Shown: positions 58,801 through 64,000 of the stretch, in pieces
Numbering within the stretch: the stretch's first letter is position 1
Layout of the letters: every line of letters starts with the position of its first letter
IMG/VR virus record: IMGVR_UViG_3300010373_000040
Location: 21,240 to 85,239 of that record
DNA from: a virus
Length of the DNA stretch: 64,000 bases
Reading direction: 5' to 3' (one strand)
The notes under the pieces: generated by a model
What the model saw: the letters and a program-made list of their open reading frames with translations, nothing else
Databases searched by the model: none
Told to the model about the DNA's origin: nothing
Program-made: the position numbers and the translations under genes

Positions 58801-61800
58801 ACCTAAGACAATTTGCTCAGGACTTCCAGAAACAAAATAAAGATAACTTTGATAATCATCTTATAAAGTCTGCTATAGGTTCTATTATAGATTCTTTTAG
58901 TGAAGATGCTATTGGTAACAATCCTATAGAAATCTATGAAGATGTCCTAGAGAGAATCAGACTTAGTAACATATCTGAAGATGATATTATAAAAGAACTA
59001 AAAGCTTCTTTACAGGGATTCCAGAAGTTTGAAGAACTAGCAGCAGAGATGCCTGATCCAGAAGAATTCACTAATAGTTTTGGTGATATTCAGACTATAG
59101 CTCAGAATATTCAAACATTAGTAGAATATGCATCTAAGGTTAAAGGTGATGTGAAATACAATATTCCTAGTAACAAGTTAGGGGACTTGTTTGTACAGCT
59201 AGAACATGAACAACTTTTAGACATTACAGAAGACTATGCTGTAAAAGGTTTGAACAATAAAGGTTTTGTAGATGTAGCAGGACTATCTACTTTAAAAGAT
59301 AGTTTAGTTGGATCAATAGAGAGTTTAAAACATCCTAGCAGAGCTGACTTAACTTCTTCTCCAGACTATTTAAAGTTTAAGAATAGTGAGGGTATTACAG
59401 CAAGACTAGAGAAGTCTTTAACTGCTGTGAATAATCTGCTTGATGTAGCAAAAGCTAACATGGCTAGAAAACAAGGACAACAGATTACTATCAGAACTGA
59501 GTATCCTTTACAACAAGCAGAACAGATTGATATTGAAGGTTCTCCTATGCCTGTGGTATTACAGAGATTCTTACCAGAGTACCAATCTATATTAGATGCT
59601 GATCCAGTAAATGGTGTAGCTGTATTATGGGAGAAAGTAAGAAGTTCTAATAATAAAGAGTTCTTAAAGCAGTTTAAAGAAGCTATTGCTTATAACAGAG
59701 ACATTGATAGGTACAAGACTGCTCAATTCTATACTGCAGGTGGAGAGTTGAATAGAGAAATGTTAAGAGAAGCTTATGGTTTAGATTCAGCTACAGAGCT
59801 TCCTAATATTAGATTCAGCTCTGATTTAAGGACTGACATCCCTTCTATCCTACCTTTATACAATAGTCTTAGAACTAAAGAAGCTCTGGATGCTATTGAG
59901 AAAGCTATTGATACAGACTATACCTATGCTACAGCATTAGGTGATGAATTAGCTGCTGTAGAAGGTTCAGCCTTAGCTCCATCTCCTGAGCAATTAATAT
60001 CTATCAGGGAACTTTTAATGGCTCTTACTTCTGATAATAAGAATATAAGCTTCTTACAAGGTTCTGCTGGTACTGGTAAGTCTTCTGTAGTTATTCCTAC
60101 AGTACTGAAAGTAGCTAAGAAGTTAGGAGTCATTACTTCAGATGATCAGGTTTATGCTTTTGGTCATACACAAAGAAGTTCTGAGAATATAGCCCAAACT
60201 AGTTCTGGAGTATTGGGTTCTACCAAAGAGTTCCTAGAGATGGAACCTTCAGAATTTGATAAATACTCTGTAATAGTTATAGACGAGTTCCCTATGATGG
60301 ACTACTCTTCTTATACTAGAAAGATTGATGAGATAGTAAAGCATAAGCCCTCTATTAAGATTATAGCTCTGGGAGATTATAACCAGAATGTAGCAGGTAC
60401 TACTTCAGAACTTACTACTCAGAGGTCTAATAAGAAGTTTAACTTCATTCATCCATTGACTATAAAATATAGATCAAATAATGAATCTATAAACAACCTC
60501 AGCGATTTCTTCCAGAATACCAGAAAGAAGGTAAACAAAGTATCTGGTACAACTACAGGACCTTTGGGTACTTCAGGAATACAAGGATCTATTGTAACTA
60601 ATAGACTACAGGACCTACAGACTCAGATTAATGCTGATGCTGGTAATGCTTCTAAGGTAGTTGTAATAGCTTCTTACTTCCCTCAAGAAGTAGAAGCTTA
60701 TAAGAGAATGTTTGAAGGTTCTGGAATTGAAGTATTATCTACAGAAGAAGCTCAAGGTATTACTGTGGAAAGAGTTTTTACTATAGCCTCTCAGGTTCCT
60801 AACAATACAGCAATCTATACAGCCATTAGTAGAGCTTCACACTTCTCAATGTTGTATATGCCTACTCTAGAAGAGTTCCAGAACTTCACCAATCCTTCTG
60901 ATGCTACATATTTAGATGCTGTGCAGAGAGAAAGAGATATTCAGCTAAAAGCTACTAGAGAGAACTACAATGAACAAGTATCAGAACTATCTGGACTACT
61001 TGATAGATTTGGTATTACAGCTAATGTTAAAGCTGATCCTATTGATGTAACACCTGTAGGAGAAGTGGTAGCTGATGAAGATGTAGAGATTGAAGAAGGT
61101 GAAAGCTATGATGCTCCAGTAGTAGGTAATACTCCTGTTACATCTAAAGGTGGTATAACTGTTACATGGCCTGAGTCTAGCCCTTTAAAATCTAGAATTA
61201 TTAAATCTGGAGATGAGGTTATTCTTACTGAAGGTGACAAAGGACCTGAAGGATATAGAATTACTCACAAAGAAACAGGAGCCTTATTAGGGTTTATTTC
61301 TAGAACAGATCTACCTAGTACAGTATTAAGAACCTTAGAGAAAGGCCCTGCTACTTTAGAAGTCAATGAAGCCAACTATACCAACTACTTATATAAAACT
61401 GGTACAGATGCTTTTGGGGATAATCTTATTGAAGATAAGATCACAGACTTTGTGAATGGTCTTTATAAAGAAGATGAGGAAAAGCCTACAGCTTCTCAGG
61501 TTCTACAGAAAGCTAGATTTAGTGTAGTAATGGATGATAAAACTCCAGAAGGTTATGCTAAAGGAAGTATTGAGCTTACAATGAAGCTACCTAAGAGAGG
61601 TGAGCATTCTTTGAACTTCAACCAGATTACTACTAAGAACTATAAAAATTCTATAGTTGAAACTAGAGTTAAACTGGTTCAAGATTTTACTGATAAGGTA
61701 GTTAAGCTTAACGAGTACTTGACTGAGAGTTCCCAATATGGTACTTCTGCTTTCACAATCCTAGTTAAAGCTGCTTCTAATAACCTTGAGATACAAGAAG

Positions 61801-62672
61801 GTGTAGTTAAAGACAAGACTGTACCAATGTCTTCTGAGGATTTCCAAGAAGTATTCCTAAGTCTTTCTGATGAAACTTATGATAAAACTCCTTTAAATCA
61901 AGCTTTGAAGTATGCTAAGGATCTGGAGGATATAATGTATGTAGCTACTGAGATAGCTAAACTTACTTATGGACCTAGAAATAGCAAGATTAATTTCTCT
62001 GATGTAGCTCAAGCAGATGCTGCAGGAACTATCAACCTAGATGCTCTTAAAGGATACCAGAAGAAGAAATATGATCTCTATGCTAGAGAGAAGTATTCCA
62101 ATGGTAATAAATTAAGTAAAGAGGGCTTCTTTGTAAATAAGGAAGGTAAGGTTGTAGAAATAGAAACTCTAGAGTTAGGTGATGGACCTGCTCAGAAAGC
62201 ATTCTCTAGTATAGTAAAGACCTCTCAAAGATTCCTAGAAAAAGGAGGTTTGAAATATACATATAATGCTAAGGTAGGAGAGAAGTCATTGCTTACAGGA
62301 CTACCTCTACTAAGTACCAATCAAAGTCTAGTTAACATAATGTCAGACTTTGCTGTTCTGTCTTTAGGCCATTTGAATAATTTATTAGAGGTCCATAATA
62401 CTGTAGGGCTTAAAATACCTCTTACTGTAGCTGAGGTAACTAAAGCTAATGATTCTTTAGAATCTAAGATTGAGCTAGGTAAGAAGCTTACCTCTAATTT
62501 CATTGGTGTTACTCCTGGAGCCTTGACTTTAAGAATGCCTGGATTTGCGGAAAAAAATATAATAGTCACTACTCCTGCTGAAGTAGCTCAAACAATTACT
62601 CCTAAAACAAGTGGTCTTACAGATAATATTAGTAATTTGCTAGACAATTCAGACAATTTTACTTGTGACTAA
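55833..62672 (+). CDS. Giant polyvalent virion protein with SF1 helicase core
   Basis: This 2,279-aa protein has a long helical N-terminal half (including IDKALPIYKPANYDKLGFYD and many coiled stretches), then an SF1 helicase core: motif I GSAGTGKS (1410-1417), motif II IDEF (D1484-E1485), motif III IIALGDYNQ near 1512, motif IV-like IKYRSNN, and C-terminal QGITVERV with YTAISRAS near 1640-1670. This resembles RecD2/Pif1/TraA-type helicases. The C-terminal 600 residues are of unknown fold. The size, context and next gene suggest a large polyvalent protein injected into the host. Confidence 0.78.
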   Translation: MIQPNKENAITPEENVGTPATKQQAKEFTQQEATSQQQFGLDTSNTNRADFWESVGEADFGSSKFDTQKLTLEDTSATIQQHRYESQDKLDKTANTIARTVAGTGLKMLDGIAFSGAMIGNGIEGEFDVNDAAENAVSKKLQDLEQTIDKALPIYKPANYDKLGFYDKIMNTNGGFFFDEVAEAFEFVGSTALSTYLGSGMINAGLRSARLAATTAGNVNKIKKTASLLNKASKTFGTSEIGAVVSKAKNLSVFGEAQTAVYKEAYDASKTFLKNNVLTKETALNIYNTAVEAGMEGHEVAKQYLDSVEADINAKQAQQFKIASDKIMSAVGISDEEKQQTLEALKLDQSKEKEDILTKSLDEAKRRANNTFVLNAVALYGPNMIQTKALLGSMGASRSGIQKYGKDLAEVKTNLQKVKPSYFSELGKSYATNYPSELGQEIIQKGITDYQLESHPDTNKGYLESGIDQVRGSITSAIKGIATQETAETALITALITAPTTFIDASHRTKAAEGEVKSMSTLLDSADKIYTNYRADVKSVYKTDAEGEVLTDRDNNPIVDQDVIDRNVYGQIADFATALETSDAILNNDETRLNLVRGRSLAVLAHDYASMGENGRELAKMVIDDKANEAQDNGDQEEARYLQNQKKYIDQYIDTYHKIETSEGDSTDLLEPSNDKEETQAARDFAFHKKYKKSLYHQAATRLNLQNAIAENNNKIVSLEKDLDGKPRDAKTNEKLASENEKLGKALEQSFAISNSIRENYDKLKKDYYNKVDSTIKIQKEVKALNDKVKALEVERTTATPERQIEIDSEIQDSKNKALGASQILNQNAKYSGTAFTDAQDIVRQPFSNIEDTTNDYAEKTVSRSKFFDKRYKILQAQYNDARQNGLIQEQKNLREQLEDLAKKIPAAQEQAAAYQEQLEGLSEKVNSNALQGEEKDQVDQAYAEAEQGLADVSASIDNMLDTQYKAQDKLYSIDQHNPIAKKVFHDYEDLRQFAQDFQKQNKDNFDNHLIKSAIGSIIDSFSEDAIGNNPIEIYEDVLERIRLSNISEDDIIKELKASLQGFQKFEELAAEMPDPEEFTNSFGDIQTIAQNIQTLVEYASKVKGDVKYNIPSNKLGDLFVQLEHEQLLDITEDYAVKGLNNKGFVDVAGLSTLKDSLVGSIESLKHPSRADLTSSPDYLKFKNSEGITARLEKSLTAVNNLLDVAKANMARKQGQQITIRTEYPLQQAEQIDIEGSPMPVVLQRFLPEYQSILDADPVNGVAVLWEKVRSSNNKEFLKQFKEAIAYNRDIDRYKTAQFYTAGGELNREMLREAYGLDSATELPNIRFSSDLRTDIPSILPLYNSLRTKEALDAIEKAIDTDYTYATALGDELAAVEGSALAPSPEQLISIRELLMALTSDNKNISFLQGSAGTGKSSVVIPTVLKVAKKLGVITSDDQVYAFGHTQRSSENIAQTSSGVLGSTKEFLEMEPSEFDKYSVIVIDEFPMMDYSSYTRKIDEIVKHKPSIKIIALGDYNQNVAGTTSELTTQRSNKKFNFIHPLTIKYRSNNESINNLSDFFQNTRKKVNKVSGTTTGPLGTSGIQGSIVTNRLQDLQTQINADAGNASKVVVIASYFPQEVEAYKRMFEGSGIEVLSTEEAQGITVERVFTIASQVPNNTAIYTAISRASHFSMLYMPTLEEFQNFTNPSDATYLDAVQRERDIQLKATRENYNEQVSELSGLLDRFGITANVKADPIDVTPVGEVVADEDVEIEEGESYDAPVVGNTPVTSKGGITVTWPESSPLKSRIIKSGDEVILTEGDKGPEGYRITHKETGALLGFISRTDLPSTVLRTLEKGPATLEVNEANYTNYLYKTGTDAFGDNLIEDKITDFVNGLYKEDEEKPTASQVLQKARFSVVMDDKTPEGYAKGSIELTMKLPKRGEHSLNFNQITTKNYKNSIVETRVKLVQDFTDKVVKLNEYLTESSQYGTSAFTILVKAASNNLEIQEGVVKDKTVPMSSEDFQEVFLSLSDETYDKTPLNQALKYAKDLEDIMYVATEIAKLTYGPRNSKINFSDVAQADAAGTINLDALKGYQKKKYDLYAREKYSNGNKLSKEGFFVNKEGKVVEIETLELGDGPAQKAFSSIVKTSQRFLEKGGLKYTYNAKVGEKSLLTGLPLLSTNQSLVNIMSDFAVLSLGHLNNLLEVHNTVGLKIPLTVAEVTKANDSLESKIELGKKLTSNFIGVTPGALTLRMPGFAEKNIIVTTPAEVAQTITPKTSGLTDNISNLLDNSDNFTCD

Positions 62673-62675
62673 AAA

Positions 62676-64000
62676 TGGGATGTAAATTTGAACCTTTAGA
62701 TGGTGGACCTATTCTTTATTTTAAAGACAGATCTGAGGCCATTGAATTCTTTACTAAGAACCCTGAATATCAGAATCAATTAACTACTTCTGAATCAGGG
62801 TTTTATTACAATGGACCTAAAGATACTCTAGAGCCTAATACTAAGGACCTTGGAGAATTAATCTCTCAGGTGGAAGCTGTGAAGTTATTTAAAGAGCTTC
62901 TACCTTCTGCTGATACTAAAGATTTAGTATTCCTAAGTACTTTGTCAGATAAAGGTAGATACTACAAAGGGGTTATTCAGTTAGCTAATACAGGTAGAAT
63001 TAATGAGAATGTTGTAAGACATGAGGTATTTCATAAGATTTTTAATGAGTATCTTACAGAGTCTGAAAGACAAGACTATATAAATTATGCTAAGGAAATC
63101 TGGCCTACAGCAGATACCGCTATAGCAGAAGAATTACTAGCTAGAGATTTCCAAACCTATAGAAATAAGCCAGAATCTATCTCTTTAAAGATTGCTAAGA
63201 TCCTTAGAAGAATACTTAATCTATTGAACTTAGTTAGATCTACTCCACAGGAGAAGCTTAATAAGCTATACAATCAAATTAACAAAGGTAAGTACAAGAA
63301 GATTTCTGGTAATGGTTACTTAGATACTGCTGTTAAAAACTATAGTGGGTTTAAGAAAGACTTCCAGAGTCCCGAAGCCTATAAGAAAGCTTCTGCTACT
63401 TTAGATTTAGATATTTACAATAGGTCTAAGCTTGTGCATCCCGACCAGTTAAATTCCAAGAACATAGAAAACATATTAGGGGATACACTTGGGAAAAAGG
63501 ATGCCTTGCTTTTACTTCCTTATTTATACAAAGATAAGATAGCCTCTTTAACCAAAGAGCTATCCAGGGACTCTGTAGATGCTTCTACTAAGCTATCTAT
63601 TCAAGACTCTATTGAGAACCTAGAGAACATCCTTAAAAACTATGATAAGTTAGCCAAAGAACTATATCCTCAAGAATTTGCTGCTGTGGAAGAAGGTATT
63701 TCTGCAGCTATGAAAAATGATTTTAATGATGAAGTAGCTGTAAGAAATCATACAGAAGTTAAGCAATTTCCTGAAGTTGCAGAAGATCCAGATATAGACT
63801 CTGATGCTGTTACAGACTTTACAGATAGAGAAGATTCAGGAGCTATCTTTGCTTCTGAGATTGGAGATAACAATCAGAAGGATCTAGAGACTACTGTAAA
63901 TGAAGATGTAAAATGGTTTCTTAGTCATATACCTGATGGTAAAGGAGGCTTCTATAATTCTAGAAAAGTATTTCCCGTAGCTATTAAGCTAGTGAATACT
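62676..64000 (+). CDS. Large polyvalent protein with zincin motif (runs off right edge)
   Basis: The open frame starts at the ATG at 62676, 3 nt after the giant protein ends, and continues past 64000 (at least 441 residues). H116-EVF-H120 within VVRHEVFHKIFNEYL is a zinc metallopeptidase motif, with E152/E153 in IAEELLARDF as third-ligand candidates. The following part is helical and acidic. Zincin domains are known in large polyvalent phage proteins. The rest of the gene lies outside the window. Confidence 0.75.

Noticed and set aside
55833-62672. Virion RNA polymerase in the giant protein
   Set aside because: I searched for a DxDGD-type catalytic loop and saw none; the clear core is an SF1 helicase.
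1-64000. CRISPR array or insertion sequence
   Set aside because: No regularly spaced direct repeats and no transposase gene were seen.

Overview
The window looks like part of a tailed double-stranded DNA phage genome of the crAss-like group (Crassvirales), probably infecting a Bacteroidota host. The support is threefold. (1) The + strand carries, in the order usual for these podoviruses, an IHF/HU-like protein, a small conserved gene, a 685-aa TerL, an 811-aa portal, small virion genes, an acidic scaffold-like protein, a 482-aa major capsid protein, connector-like genes, a 1,645-aa muzzle-type tail protein and then very large internal-virion proteins. (2) Promoter-like sites fit the Bacteroides consensus (TTTG, 19-20 nt, TAnnTTTG). 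(3) Genes are AT-rich, tightly packed with ATGA overlaps, and mostly lack Shine-Dalgarno sequences. TAA, TAG and TGA all act as stops. No integrase, endolysin, holin or RNA polymerase gene is seen in the window.

Layout. Positions 1-27,150 are transcribed leftwards (- strand). From about 12 kb down to 1 lies a replication and recombination block: SF2 helicase, DnaB-like helicase, Sak4-like ATPase, SSB, TOPRIM primase, RusA-like resolvase and family B DNA polymerase. From about 12 to 27 kb there are dozens of small early or accessory genes, many encoding membrane, exported or zinc-ribbon proteins of unknown function. Several are under 60 codons and were found by reading the gaps. Between them lie terminators and several unusual paired RNA elements. 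Positions of about 12.0-14.5 kb are rich in CpG inside an otherwise CpG-poor genome, which points to a recently acquired module.

Positions 27,151-27,386 form a divergent control region. It holds a perfect 15-bp palindrome directly upstream of a 56-aa ribbon-helix-helix regulator gene. To its right lie small genes, an apparent orphan small-RNA gene, five tRNA genes (Pro, Gln, His, Arg, Leu), and a DUF2829 protein that matches the Thoeris anti-defence protein Tad2. These are followed by a metallopeptidase, a possible GroES-like protein, an HNH homing endonuclease and a PD-(D/E)XK nuclease.

From 32.4 kb to the right edge is the virion operon. The last two genes are a 2,279-aa protein with an SF1 helicase core and a second large protein with an HEVFH zincin motif that runs off the window. 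Both look like polyvalent proteins packaged in the virion and injected into the cell. Short K-x-G-(I/M)-(K/H) motifs recur within one tail-side protein and in a separate 68-aa virion-region protein. Together the genes suggest a lytic phage that replicates with its own polymerase and helicases, carries counter-defence and cell-envelope genes, and injects enzymes with its DNA.
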